Positions 33,647 to 42,389 of a stretch of 64,000 nt of DNA are shown one piece after another. Position 1 is the first letter of the stretch; each line of letters begins with the position of its first letter. Below the pieces are notes generated by a model, which saw only the letters and a list, made by a program, of their open reading frames with translations, was not told the DNA's origin and searched no databases. The DNA lies in the NCBI GenBank assembly GCA_029261795.1, contig JAJDAP010000082.1, positions 20,937 through 84,936 of the forward strand, written 5' to 3'. The translations under genes and the position numbers were made by a program. Source of the stretch: Deltaproteobacteria bacterium (GTDB lineage: Bacteria; Myxococcota_A; UBA9160; UBA6930).

Positions 33647-34872
33647 GGAACTGGCTGCTCGGGCTCTGCCTGTGCTTGCTTGCCTGCGCGGCCGGGGCCC
33701 AGGAACTGACCCCGCTCTCCGTTGGAACCAGTGGCGACTACGCGCCCTTCAGCGAACTCGCCGAGGACGGCACCCGCAGCGGCTTCGATGTCGCCTTGAT
33801 CCGGGCGTTCGCCGACCAGCATGGCTACGAGATCGAGTGGGTGCCCTTCCGTTGGCCCGAACTCGCAGGCGATCTGCGTGCGGCTCGCTTCGACGTCGCT
33901 GCCAGCGGTGTCACGATGCGCGCCGATCGCTCCTTGTTGGGTAGCTTCACCGTTCCCGTCGCGGAGACCGGTGCTGTGGTCCTGGCGCGCGGCCAGTCCG
34001 AGTTGGGCGCCGAGGATCTGATGCGGCCTGGGCTCCGGATGGCCGTCAACGCCGGCGGACACCTCGAACGCGTCGCGCGCCTGCTATTCCCGGCCGCCGA
34101 GCTTCGCGCGATCCCGAACAACGCGGCGGTCCTCGCCGCGCTCGAGGCGAACGAGGTGGACGCCATCGTGACGGATTCCGCGGAAGCCGTTCGCTGGGGA
34201 GAGAGCCCGACCCGACCGGTCCGCTTCGGTCCCTTCACGCGCGACCGCAAAGCATGGCTGCTTGCCGGCGACCAGACCGAACTCGCGAGGCAGATGAATG
34301 CCTGGCTCGTAGACCAGGAAGCCGACGGAACCCTCGCGCGTCTACGCAAGGCACACGCGCTGCCGGACGCGGGGCGGCCGGCCCTGGCCCTGAATGCCCT
34401 GGTAACGGCGATCGCAGAGCGTCTTTCCCTGATGCCCGCCGTCGCTGAGTCGAAACGCTTGAGCGGTGCGCCGATTCAAGTGCCCGAGCGCGAAGCACTC
34501 GTGCTGGCCCGCGCCGTACAGGATGCCCGTGCCGCCGCCCTGGCCGCGGGGCTGCCAGGCTCCGAGGAAGCCGCCGTGGAAGCGTTCTTCGGTGAACTGA
34601 TCGCCGCCGCACGTTCCATCCAGGAAGCTTCCCTGGCTGGGCCAGCAGCGGATCCGGAGGAAGTCCCCGATCTCCAGACGGAGCTGCGGCCGGCCTTGCT
34701 ACGCATCGGTGCCCGGGTCGGGACGCTACTCCCGCGCTTGCCGGCCGCCATCGCCGTAGAAGCCGTCGATGCGGAACTCGCCCGCAGCCTCGATCTTCCT
34801 GGGTTCGATGCCAAGCAACGCAGTCGGCTGATCCAGGCGCTGGCGGAACTCGCGTCCGCGCCAAGACACTAG
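33643..34872 (+). CDS. Secreted cyclohexadienyl dehydratase fused to chorismate mutase
   Basis: The protein has 409 residues. After a signal peptide (residues 1-19, ending CAAGA) comes a family 3 substrate-binding fold that matches PheC-type cyclohexadienyl dehydratase (GTSGDYAPFSELAEDG, SGFDVALI, RFDVAASGVTM, VNAGGHLER, DAIVTDSAEA). From about residue 250 a helical domain (ALVTAIAERLSLMPAVAESK, VPEREALVLARAVQDARA, FFGELIAAARSIQEA) fits the periplasmic AroQ chorismate mutase. Together they would convert chorismate to prephenate to phenylpyruvate outside the cytoplasm. Alternative: an amino-acid-binding protein with a helical extension. Confidence 0.75.
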   Translation: MRNWLLGLCLCLLACAAGAQELTPLSVGTSGDYAPFSELAEDGTRSGFDVALIRAFADQHGYEIEWVPFRWPELAGDLRAARFDVAASGVTMRADRSLLGSFTVPVAETGAVVLARGQSELGAEDLMRPGLRMAVNAGGHLERVARLLFPAAELRAIPNNAAVLAALEANEVDAIVTDSAEAVRWGESPTRPVRFGPFTRDRKAWLLAGDQTELARQMNAWLVDQEADGTLARLRKAHALPDAGRPALALNALVTAIAERLSLMPAVAESKRLSGAPIQVPEREALVLARAVQDARAAALAAGLPGSEEAAVEAFFGELIAAARSIQEASLAGPAADPEEVPDLQTELRPALLRIGARVGTLLPRLPAAIAVEAVDAELARSLDLPGFDAKQRSRLIQALAELASAPRH

Positions 34873-34909
34873 AGCGCATCTTGATTGATGCCAGAACGGT
34901 ACAGCGGTG

Positions 34910-35425
34910 TTAGGCAGCAGACCTCGTACTCCGCCCATGAAACACCGCAGCAATGAAGCTCAGCGCGGCAAATCCGAGCAGAAGCAACAGCGACACAATG
35001 TATAGTGGTGACCCGCCTCGCACGGGAGAGGCGACGTTCCAGATGAGTAGGAGATTCCCAACAACAGCCGAAGCCGGCCCGGACAACAAGTACCGCGGAA
35101 CTCTCACACCCGCGGGACCTGCTCGCAATTCCCGCAGGTCGCTGCGAATTCCCCAGGTTGCTGAGGCTATCCAGGCGGCCGCGAGCGATGTGCTGGCAAC
35201 GCGCCAGGTGGTTGCCTGGTCGAAGGCGAAGCCGGCCATGGCAGAAGGAAGCAAGGCTCCCGCCAGGCAAAGGAGCGACACGAACGCAACTGCGCGCAGG
35301 GAAAGGAGCCGGTGCGCCTCACGGGGGGCCTCGGAGAAGAGTCCCCCAACCAGCGAGAAGCCTACGAAGGCCGCGGCGACCTCCGCGATGGTGTGAAGAA
35401 GTGCTTCTTGCGGAAGTTCTTGCAC
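34910..35425 (-). CDS. Four- or five-helix membrane protein
   Basis: The protein has 171 residues. The start LHTIAEVAAAFVGFSLVGGL is shared by a group of bacterial membrane proteins of unknown function. Four or five helices follow. It lies directly downstream of the H1-like gene with only 20 bases between them. No function is known. Confidence 0.65.
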   Translation of the reverse strand: MQELPQEALLHTIAEVAAAFVGFSLVGGLFSEAPREAHRLLSLRAVAFVSLLCLAGALLPSAMAGFAFDQATTWRVASTSLAAAWIASATWGIRSDLRELRAGPAGVRVPRYLLSGPASAVVGNLLLIWNVASPVRGGSPLYIVSLLLLLGFAALSFIAAVFHGRSTRSAA

Positions 35426-35445
35426 GGTGCCCCTCGTGCCGCCTT

Positions 35446-35661
35446 CTAGCGAATCCGCTTCAGTGCGTGGCGGAGAGCAACTGCGCGCAGGTCGGAGCCC
35501 GTGCTGTCGTCTCCGGACTTCCGCGGCTTGCTCGCTGCCTTCTTCGCCGGCTTCTTGGCAGCCGCCGTCTTGCGCACGGATTTCTTCGCCGCTTTCTTCG
35601 GAGCCTTCTTTGCAGCCTTCCTGGCCACCTTCTTCTTCGCAGTCTTCTTCTTTGCCGCCAT
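35446..35661 (-). CDS. Histone H1-like Lys/Ala-rich DNA-binding protein
   Basis: The protein has 71 residues. Residues 1-48 consist of KKK, KKAA and KKAPKKAA repeats with prolines spaced as in the eukaryotic H1 tail and bacterial HctB/AlgP-like proteins; the rest (SGDDSTGSDLRAVALRHALK) is a short mixed tail. It should bind DNA without base preference and may compact the chromosome. GAGGAG lies 11 bases upstream of ATG 35661. Its MAAKKKTAKKK start matches the MAAKKKAAKKK start of the histone-fold protein at 51863, so the two tails may share modifying enzymes. Confidence 0.8.
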   Translation of the reverse strand: MAAKKKTAKKKVARKAAKKAPKKAAKKSVRKTAAAKKPAKKAASKPRKSGDDSTGSDLRAVALRHALKRIR

Positions 35662-35729
35662 GTCGCCTTGAACTCCTCGCGGTTTTCCGCCTTGGGGGGT
35701 CGCAGCTTAGCTGAGGTTTCGCCCCAAGA

Positions 35730-36269
35730 TCAGGATGGAACCAGGAAGCGCTTGAATCCCTGGGCGGCGAGTCCGGCCGCGATCGGGAGCAGCAGGCAGA
35801 GCCCCCAGCGGATCAGCGCGAAACGAAGGCCGAGGATCGGAACTTCCCACACCACGAGTCGATGGAGTGCCAACAGCGACCAGGCACTGACATAGGCCAC
35901 TACGGCGCCGGGCGAGGCACCGGATTTGAGCAGTGTTGCCGCGATCGGAAGCGATACGAAGGGGCCCGACGGTGTGAGCATCCCGGCGAGGGCGGCCAGA
36001 CCGATGCCAGAGAGCCCCGCCTGATCCCCGAGCACTCCCTCGACCGCGTCGTGCGGAATCAACACCTGCGCGATTCCCGCGGCGAGGAAGGCGACCGCAA
36101 TCAACAGGCTGTAACGAACCAGCAGACCGAAGCCGTCAGTAACGCCGGTCTGCAGCAGTTCGCTGCCTCCGCGCCACCAGGCGAGCGCGGCCAGCACCAC
36201 GAGCAGGCCCAGAATCATGAAGAAAGACGAATCCAGAATGGGGGCTCTCCGTCCGGCAGCTGCGGGCAT
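35730..36269 (-). CDS. Small permease of the YraQ/DUF318 type
   Basis: The protein has 179 residues and about five helices. GMLTPSGPFVSLPIAATLLK and VAYVSAWSLLALHRLVVW are the permease signature of this family. Larger relatives export organoarsenicals or other small compounds; this short version has unknown cargo. It overlaps the Qng1-like gene by one base (TGATG), so both are translated together and might share a substrate. Confidence 0.7.
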   Translation of the reverse strand: MPAAAGRRAPILDSSFFMILGLLVVLAALAWWRGGSELLQTGVTDGFGLLVRYSLLIAVAFLAAGIAQVLIPHDAVEGVLGDQAGLSGIGLAALAGMLTPSGPFVSLPIAATLLKSGASPGAVVAYVSAWSLLALHRLVVWEVPILGLRFALIRWGLCLLLPIAAGLAAQGFKRFLVPS

Positions 36270-37246
36270 CAGTAGAAAGTACAGCGCGTTCGATGCCGAG
36301 GCGTGGCCTTGATCTTCGGGCTCTGGCCGCGCGACCAAAGCAGATGATCGAGCCGATGGGGGCTCGCGTTCCAGCCGCGCTGGCCGCAGGAGGCCGACAG
36401 GCGTTCGACCGCATGAAGGCCCACCGCACGGATCTCGATCTCGGCCTCGCTGTCGTGCTCGAGAAGCGTCTCCTTGTCGATGGGAAGCTGGAGCTTCAAG
36501 TCGTAGACGAGAACGCCTAACATTCGAAGCGTGTGGGGAACGAGATTGTCGGCGAAGAGCGTCAGCCCATCGAGATCCGAGAAATGGCCCAACCCGCGGC
36601 CAGCGAATGCCTCGGCCAGATCTGCCGCCGTGATCTGGGCGCGCTTGTAGAACGGGACTTCGAGTTCCTGGTACTGGGAGACATCCTGATAGAAGGGCAT
36701 CTGCGCCAGGATGCCGGTCAGACGTTCCGCGGAGCCACGCGCCTGTTCGACGGGGCCGGCGAAACGCCCGTGGTGCTCGCGGTTCAGGAAGTGGCCCAAT
36801 TGATTGAGGGCTGCTGCGTAGAGCCCCATCAATTCACCGGCGGCCCCGTCCGTCGCCTGGCCGAAAACAGCACTGCAATCGGCGGCACTCAGCCTCTCGA
36901 GATCGCTCGGCCGCCAGTGCCCCTCCTTCTCGAAACGTTCGCGAAGCGCGGTCGAAAGCGTGAGGTAGCCCGAGAGCTTTCCGCGCTTGCGGAGCTGGGG
37001 GAACCAACCAGACCCGAAATTGATCGCGTTCATCGTCATCACGTAGGCCAGCGTCGTGTCGGCGCTCGCGAAGGCGTGGTGCGTCGGATCGAGCCCGGGC
37101 TTGCGCGGACGCTCGCGAGAGAGCAACGATGCGAGCTGATCCAACGCGCGGTCATCGATTCGGACCCACTGCGCGCGCCGCGTGACCTCCTCCGCCGCAT
37201 CGCGGATGCGATCGAACAGGCCGGGCGCGGTGGGATCGAAGCGCAT
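36269..37246 (-). CDS. Queuosine 5'-phosphate N-glycosylase (Qng1/DUF2419)-like
   Basis: The protein has 325 residues. AYVMTMNAINFGSGWFPQLR, LDHLLWSRGQ and the C-terminal PRHRTRCTFY match the queuosine-salvage family, which releases queuine from queuosine-5'-phosphate. In bacteria such enzymes recycle the modified base. It is flanked and coupled on both sides: the lipid kinase upstream (TGATG) and the permease downstream (TGATG). Confidence 0.8.
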   Translation of the reverse strand: MRFDPTAPGLFDRIRDAAEEVTRRAQWVRIDDRALDQLASLLSRERPRKPGLDPTHHAFASADTTLAYVMTMNAINFGSGWFPQLRKRGKLSGYLTLSTALRERFEKEGHWRPSDLERLSAADCSAVFGQATDGAAGELMGLYAAALNQLGHFLNREHHGRFAGPVEQARGSAERLTGILAQMPFYQDVSQYQELEVPFYKRAQITAADLAEAFAGRGLGHFSDLDGLTLFADNLVPHTLRMLGVLVYDLKLQLPIDKETLLEHDSEAEIEIRAVGLHAVERLSASCGQRGWNASPHRLDHLLWSRGQSPKIKATPRHRTRCTFY

Positions 37247-38169
37247 CAGCCGGCTCCGACGATTCGCAAGGCACCGGGCACCGCTTCCGCACGAATCGGT
37301 AGCTGCCCAAGCGGTTCGCCGTCGACCTCGAAGGGAACATCGAACCCGATCGGCTGAATCTCGACCGTGCGGCCTCGGAACTGTTCGACGCCGGCAACCT
37401 CGAGATGCTCCCCGGCATAGAGCGCGGGGACCTTGCGAACCAGCTGCAGCCGCGAGAGGAATGGAATCACGATGCAATCGAGCAGGCCATCGTCCGGCGC
37501 AGCATGGGGTGCCACGTGCATCCCGCCTCCGAAGTACTGGCCGTTGGACGCCGTCGCCAGGACCAGGGGCCCTTCGTAGCGAAGTTCTCCGTCGACGGAG
37601 ACGCGAGCGGCCATGGCCGGGTGCTTCATGATCGCTTTCAGCGTCGCCGTCAGGAATGCACCGCTCGCGCCGAATCGCGTCCCGCCACGCTGCACCATCT
37701 GTGCAACCACGCCGGCGAAACCGGCACTGATCTCGTTGATCAACCAGCCGTCGCGTTCGCGGCCTTCGCTCGATCGATAGCGAACCCGCCCAACGTCGAT
37801 TCGGCGCTGCCTACCCGAGCGGATGCGCGCCAGCGCCCCATCCAGATCGCGCGGCAGGCCGAGTGTCCGCATCAGATCACCCCCGCTACCCAGGGGCAAC
37901 AGGCCGAGTTCCACGCGCCCGGCCTCACCGCTCTCGAGCAAGCCCGAGGCCACTTCGTGCGCGGTACCGTCGCCACCTGCGACCAACAGTCGGTCGACTT
38001 CGCTCGCCACCTTCAGCACGAGTTCTTCGGCATGGCGAGGCGATTCGGTCCAGACGATCTCGAGCGGCCCGAGCGCGGCGCGGATACGCGACTCGATCCC
38101 CGGGAACGAGCGGCCGTTGGCACCCCCGCGGCTCGCCGGGTTCACGATGAGCAGGGTTCGCGGTGACAC
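37246..38169 (-). CDS. Diacylglycerol kinase family lipid kinase
   Basis: The protein has 307 residues. VNPASRGGANG at the start, VAGGDGTAHEVASGL for the catalytic loop and LPLGSGGDLMRTLGL are the DAGK/YegS signature; GGGMHVAPHAAPDDGLLD is the usual C-terminal part. It phosphorylates a lipid such as diacylglycerol. It is the first gene of a three-gene coupled operon (lipid kinase, Qng1-like, permease). Confidence 0.88.
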   Translation of the reverse strand: MSPRTLLIVNPASRGGANGRSFPGIESRIRAALGPLEIVWTESPRHAEELVLKVASEVDRLLVAGGDGTAHEVASGLLESGEAGRVELGLLPLGSGGDLMRTLGLPRDLDGALARIRSGRQRRIDVGRVRYRSSEGRERDGWLINEISAGFAGVVAQMVQRGGTRFGASGAFLTATLKAIMKHPAMAARVSVDGELRYEGPLVLATASNGQYFGGGMHVAPHAAPDDGLLDCIVIPFLSRLQLVRKVPALYAGEHLEVAGVEQFRGRTVEIQPIGFDVPFEVDGEPLGQLPIRAEAVPGALRIVGAG

Positions 38170-38250
38170 GGACGGGATCGTAACGGTTGCAGGGCGGGAA
38201 GGGTCGCGAGCCTCGCTGAACAGCTGCTCCGCAAGGCCGTGGGCAACCGC

Positions 38251-38256
38251 TACGCT
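38251..38256 (+). promoter_or_regulatory. TACGCT box close to a start codon
   Basis: TACGCT ends nine bases before ATG 38266, with no Shine-Dalgarno. It resembles the boxes before other genes in this window. Confidence 0.4.
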
Positions 38257-38265
38257 GGGCGCCTC

Positions 38266-38949
38266 ATGGACCAGCCCCGCTTCCGATTCGACCGCCGTTT
38301 CTGGATCCGGTTCGGCGTCGTCCTAGCGATCGTGCTGGCGGTCCAGTTCTCGCGCAACGTACTCGAACTGGAGTGGAGCCTCGAGTCGATTCGCGAAACC
38401 GTCGAGAGGATGGGCGTATGGGGCCCCGTCGTTTTCATCGCGATGGTGTCCTTCCGACACTTCCTGTTGCTCCCCCACATGGTCGTGCTCGTCGCCGGTG
38501 GCCTGGCCTTCGGCGCCGTCGGCGGTGCCATCTATGGCGCCGTCGGAATCTGGAACGCCGCCATCGGCGTGTTCCTGTTGACCCGCTGGTTCGGAGCGGA
38601 CTCACTCCGCAAGCGGCTCTCTCCGGGCCTGCAGCGCGTCCTCGAGCGCGCATCCAGTCGCGGCGGGGTCGGAACACTCGCCCTCGTCAACGCCTATCCG
38701 TTCCTGACGATCACGGTGTTCCACGCCGCCGCCGGCCTGACCACCATGCGTACCCTCTCTTTCGCCGTGGCGATCGCGCTGACTTCGCCGATCCGCACCT
38801 TTACCTACGCCTACTTCGGCAGCGCGATCATGGACGGCAGTTGGCAGCACATCGCAGGCGCCACAGCGATTGCGCTGGTGCTTCTCACCCCACTCCTGTT
38901 CCAGAGCGTGCGCTCCAGGATCCGCCGCGAGTTCGCGCTCGACGTCTAG
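38266..38949 (+). CDS. TVP38/TMEM64 (VTT-domain) membrane protein
   Basis: The protein has 227 residues and about six helices. The VTT/SNARE-associated core reads GPVVFIAMVSFRHFLLLPH, AGGLAFGAVGGAIYGAVG and NAYPFLTITVFHAAAGLT. DedA-like proteins of this kind take part in membrane lipid transport and envelope homeostasis. It is divergent from the lipid-kinase operon. Its TAG stop is the first three bases of the inverted-repeat element at 38947. Confidence 0.82.
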   Translation: MDQPRFRFDRRFWIRFGVVLAIVLAVQFSRNVLELEWSLESIRETVERMGVWGPVVFIAMVSFRHFLLLPHMVVLVAGGLAFGAVGGAIYGAVGIWNAAIGVFLLTRWFGADSLRKRLSPGLQRVLERASSRGGVGTLALVNAYPFLTITVFHAAAGLTTMRTLSFAVAIALTSPIRTFTYAYFGSAIMDGSWQHIAGATAIALVLLTPLLFQSVRSRIRREFALDV

Positions 38950-39111
38950 CAGGTTGCGGAAGAACCCCGGACCGAGCCAGGTGCGCAGATTTTCGGTCCA
39001 ATCAAGGCGCGGAGCCGCCGCTGGGGCGAGCCCCAGCAAGGCTTCGCAACGCAGATTGGGCCGGAAAGATGCGTGCCTGGCGACGGGAGTGGGTTTTTCC
39101 GCAGCCTGCTA
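38947..39111. repeat. 165-bp inverted-repeat (MITE-like) element
   Basis: The ends TAGCAGGTTGCGGAAGAACC and, at 39091-39111, the near-complement (GGGTTTTTCCGCAGCCTGCTA in parts) form imperfect terminal inverted repeats of about 21 bases with two mismatches. A second inner pair (GCCAGG...GGTCCAATC against GATTGGGCC...CCTGGC) also matches, and the centre holds CTGGGGCGAGCCCCAG, a perfect 6-bp stem. It has no open frame. It fills the gap between the convergent VTT and aconitase genes, starting on the VTT stop codon. Confidence 0.75.
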
Positions 39112-39127
39112 GCTCGAGCGCTACCGC

Positions 39128-41398
39128 CTAACCGTTCTTGAGGATGTTCAGGGCGCTGCCAGCGCGGAACCAGGCCACCTGATCGTCATTCAGGGTGTGC
39201 GCCACCTCGATCGAATCTGTCGCACCGTCGGCGTGATGCAGCGTGACCTTCAGGCTCCGGTCCGGCGTCAGCTGAGCCAGACCATGGACCGAGAACTTGT
39301 CTGTCTCTTGCACCTTCTCGTAGTCGGCCGGATCGACGAAGGTCAACGGGAGGACGCCCTGCTTCTTGAGGTTCGTTTCCGCGATGCGTGCGAAGCTCCG
39401 CGTGATCACGGCGGCACAACCGAGGTGGCGCGGCTCCATGGCAGCGTGCTCACGCGAAGAGCCCTCGCCGTAGTTCTCGTCGCCAACGACGACCCACTGC
39501 AGCCCCTGCGCCTTGTAGTCGCGCGCGATGGCCGGGAAGCTCTGGCCGGTTTCGCCAGTTACCTGATTGAGCCCCTCGCCCGGCGCATCCGTGAAGGCGT
39601 TGATCGCGCCGATGTACATGTTGTCGCTGATGCGATCCAGGTGACCGCGGAAGCGCAACCAGGGGCCCGCCATCGAGATGTGGTCGGTCGTGCACTTGCC
39701 CTTGGCCTTGAGCAGCAGCGGCAACTCGGAAGGATCCTCGCCGTCCCAAGGCTCGAAGGGCTCGAGGAAGGCGAGTCGCTCCGAGTCCGCTGCGATCTCG
39801 ACGGCAACCCCTGCACGCTCATCCGGCGGCGCGAGGTAGCCCTCGAAGCTCACCACGAACCCGTCCTCGGGCACCTCCGGCGCCGGAGCCGGTGCTTCGA
39901 GCCTGAACTTCGTCCCGTCGGCGGCCTCGAGTTCATCGGTCATCGGGTTGAAGGCGAGCGTTCCCGCCAGCGAATAGGCGACGCAGATCTCCGGCGAACC
40001 GATGAAGGCGAGCGTGTCCGGGTTGCCGTCGTTCCGCTTCGGGAAGTTGCGGTTGAACGAGGTCAGGATGGAATTCGCGACCCCGGCCTCGACGCCGTCA
40101 CGCTTCCATTGGCCAATGCAGGGGCCACATGCGTTCGCGAGCACGACGGCGCCCACGGCTTCGAGGTCCTGCATCTGGCCGTCGCGACGGATCGTCTGAT
40201 GGACCTGCTCGCTGCCGGGCGTGCACCAGAGATCCGTCTTCGCCTTGGCGCCCTTGGCGATCGCCTGACGCGCGACGTCCGCCGCACGACTGACATCTTC
40301 GTAGGACGAGTTCGTGCAGCTTCCGATCAAGCACGAGGTCAGGTTGGTGGGATAGCCCTGCTCGGCGCAGTCGCTGGCCATCGCTGAAACCGGGCGCGCC
40401 AGGTCCGGCGTGTGCGGCCCGACGATGTGCGGCTCGAGCGTCGAGAGATCGATCTCGATGATCTCATCGTAGTACTTGCCCGGATCGGCCTCGACCTCGG
40501 CATCGGCTCGCAACAGTTCGGCGTACTCGTTCGCGATCTCGGCCTGCGCTCCGCGCTCGGTCGATTTCAGATAGAGCTCCATGCGCGCGTCGTAGGGGAA
40601 GATCGATGTCGTGGCACCGAGTTCCGCCCCCATGTTGGTGATGGTCCCCTTGCCGGTACAGGAAAGCGAAGCGGTCCCCGGGCCGAAGTATTCGACCACC
40701 CGGTTCGTGCCGCCCTTTACCGTGAGCAGGTCGCAGACCTTGAGGATCACGTCCTTCGGTGCGGTCCAGCCATGGAGCGATCCTGTTAGGCGAACGCCCA
40801 CGAGCTTCGGGTAGAGCACTTCCCAGGGGAAGCCGGCCATCACGTCGACGGCATCGGCACCGCCGACGCCGCAGGCAAACATGCCGAGGCCACCCGCGTT
40901 CGGCGTGTGGGAATCCGTGCCGATCATCATGCCGCCGGGGAAGGCGTACTTCTCGAGCACGACCTGATGGATGATGCCCGCCCCCGGACCCCAGAAGCCG
41001 AGGCCGTAGCGAGCGGATGCGCTGCGCAGGAAATCGTAGACCTCGCCGTTGGTGACACGCGCCGTCTCCATGTCCTTTGCCGCGCCCTGATGGGCCTGGA
41101 TCAGGTGGTCGCAGTGGACCGTGGTCGGAACCGCAGTCTCGTCGCGTCCGGAAGAGATGAACTGGAGGATCGCCATCTGCGCCGTCGCGTCCTGCATGGC
41201 GACGCGGTCGGGACGGAGTTCGAGGTAGCTCTCGCCGGGTTCGAGTTCCTGATTCCGTGCGTCATTCAGGTGGCCGAGCAGGATCTTCTCGGCGTAGCCG
41301 AGGGGCCGACCCAGACGCTCGCGGACGATCGCCAGGTTCGCCTCGACCTGCTCGTAGTTGGCGCGGACCAGTTCGGGTGTGGTTTCGATGACGGGCAT
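39128..41398 (-). CDS. Aconitate hydratase, mitochondrial type
   Basis: The protein has 756 residues. Cluster cysteines are in LIGSCTNSS and ANACGPCIGQW, and the active-site loops include TDSHTPNAGGLG and NYGEGSSREHAAMEPR. Length and TAQMAILQFISSG place it with the mitochondrial/ACO2-like group rather than bacterial AcnA or AcnB. It isomerises citrate to isocitrate in the TCA cycle using a [4Fe-4S] cluster. AGGAGGG precedes ATG 41398, an unusually strong site that suits high expression. Confidence 0.95.
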   Translation of the reverse strand: MPVIETTPELVRANYEQVEANLAIVRERLGRPLGYAEKILLGHLNDARNQELEPGESYLELRPDRVAMQDATAQMAILQFISSGRDETAVPTTVHCDHLIQAHQGAAKDMETARVTNGEVYDFLRSASARYGLGFWGPGAGIIHQVVLEKYAFPGGMMIGTDSHTPNAGGLGMFACGVGGADAVDVMAGFPWEVLYPKLVGVRLTGSLHGWTAPKDVILKVCDLLTVKGGTNRVVEYFGPGTASLSCTGKGTITNMGAELGATTSIFPYDARMELYLKSTERGAQAEIANEYAELLRADAEVEADPGKYYDEIIEIDLSTLEPHIVGPHTPDLARPVSAMASDCAEQGYPTNLTSCLIGSCTNSSYEDVSRAADVARQAIAKGAKAKTDLWCTPGSEQVHQTIRRDGQMQDLEAVGAVVLANACGPCIGQWKRDGVEAGVANSILTSFNRNFPKRNDGNPDTLAFIGSPEICVAYSLAGTLAFNPMTDELEAADGTKFRLEAPAPAPEVPEDGFVVSFEGYLAPPDERAGVAVEIAADSERLAFLEPFEPWDGEDPSELPLLLKAKGKCTTDHISMAGPWLRFRGHLDRISDNMYIGAINAFTDAPGEGLNQVTGETGQSFPAIARDYKAQGLQWVVVGDENYGEGSSREHAAMEPRHLGCAAVITRSFARIAETNLKKQGVLPLTFVDPADYEKVQETDKFSVHGLAQLTPDRSLKVTLHHADGATDSIEVAHTLNDDQVAWFRAGSALNILKNG

Positions 41399-41489
41399 GG
41401 AATCCCTCCTGGGGACGCTGGCCGCACGAGGGGAGTGCGGCGGCGGGGCCTACCTTAGCAGTTGCCCCGGGCGCCTCTCCGGCCTTTGG

Positions 41490-41495
41490 TACGCT
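41490..41495 (+). promoter_or_regulatory. TACGCT box close to a start codon
   Basis: TACGCT ends eight bases before ATG 41504; no ribosome-binding site is visible. It is identical to the box before the VTT gene. Confidence 0.4.
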
Positions 41496-41503
41496 CCAGC
41501 CCC

Positions 41504-42376
41504 ATGGAACCGACCTCACTCCGCCTCGCCGGCGCCGACGGCAACGAGATCCACGCCCTTCAGTGGAGCAGCGAAGGCACGCCGCTGATTCTCGTCCACG
41601 GCTTCGGAAACGACGCTCACATCTGGGACGAGTTCGCACCGTTGGTCGCGCCCCACTACCGCGTGGTCGCGATCGATCTACGCGGCCACGGCGACTCCGA
41701 CCACGACCCCGAACGCCGTTACCAATGGGACGATCACGTCCGCGATCTCGAGGCCGTCACCGCAGCACTCGAGATCGAGCGCATGGTCCTGGTCGGCCAT
41801 TCCCTGGGCGGACGCACCTGCTTGTTGTTCGCCGGCCGCAACGCCGAGCGCATGGCCGGCCTGGTCGTCGTCGATACCGGCCCCGAGCACGATCCGCGCG
41901 GACAGATCCGGATTCGTCAGGAAGTGGAGGGCCGCAGCTCGGACGGGGGCGACGGGAGTCTCGCGAGCATCACTGCCTACGAGCAGGTGCTTGCCCACAA
42001 CTATCCGGCGGCCACACCCGATTCGATCAAGCGGATGGCGCGGAGCGAACTCAAACAGCGCGAAGACGGCCGCTGGGTCCGCAAGGCCGATCCGTACTTC
42101 ATGAGTTCGCTGGCCTCGGCGTCCGCCGAGGAACAGGAAGCCTACGAAGAAGAGACCCGGAAGAAGCTCTGGCACGCCTGCGAAGTCCTGGCGTGTCCGA
42201 CCCTGGTCGTGCGCGGTGCGGCCTCTGACATCCTCTCCGCCGAGACGGCGGACCAGATGGTCGACGACGTGCTCCAGAACGGGCAGTTGGCCGTCGTCGC
42301 CCAGGCCGCCCATTCGGTGATGACCGACAATCCGGAGGGCTTCAACGAAGCCGTCTCGGAGTTCGTGCTGGGCTGA
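41504..42376 (+). CDS. Alpha/beta hydrolase
   Basis: The protein has 290 residues. LILVHGFGNDAHIWDEF, AIDLRGHGDSDHD, LVGHSLGGRTCLL for the nucleophile and the histidine in VAQAAHSVMTDNPEGF give the esterase/lipase pattern. It resembles the hydrolase at 28047 only in fold. The substrate is unknown. It is convergent with the RND gene; AGCCCG...CGGGCT between them may act as a short terminator stem. Confidence 0.82.
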   Translation: MEPTSLRLAGADGNEIHALQWSSEGTPLILVHGFGNDAHIWDEFAPLVAPHYRVVAIDLRGHGDSDHDPERRYQWDDHVRDLEAVTAALEIERMVLVGHSLGGRTCLLFAGRNAERMAGLVVVDTGPEHDPRGQIRIRQEVEGRSSDGGDGSLASITAYEQVLAHNYPAATPDSIKRMARSELKQREDGRWVRKADPYFMSSLASASAEEQEAYEEETRKKLWHACEVLACPTLVVRGAASDILSAETADQMVDDVLQNGQLAVVAQAAHSVMTDNPEGFNEAVSEFVLG

Positions 42377-42389
42377 GCCCGAGCCCGGG

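Noticed and set aside
35446..35661. The H1-like frame as a chance lysine-rich shadow
   Set aside because: It has a good Shine-Dalgarno, its own gap between genes and no alternative gene on the other strand, so I kept it as real.
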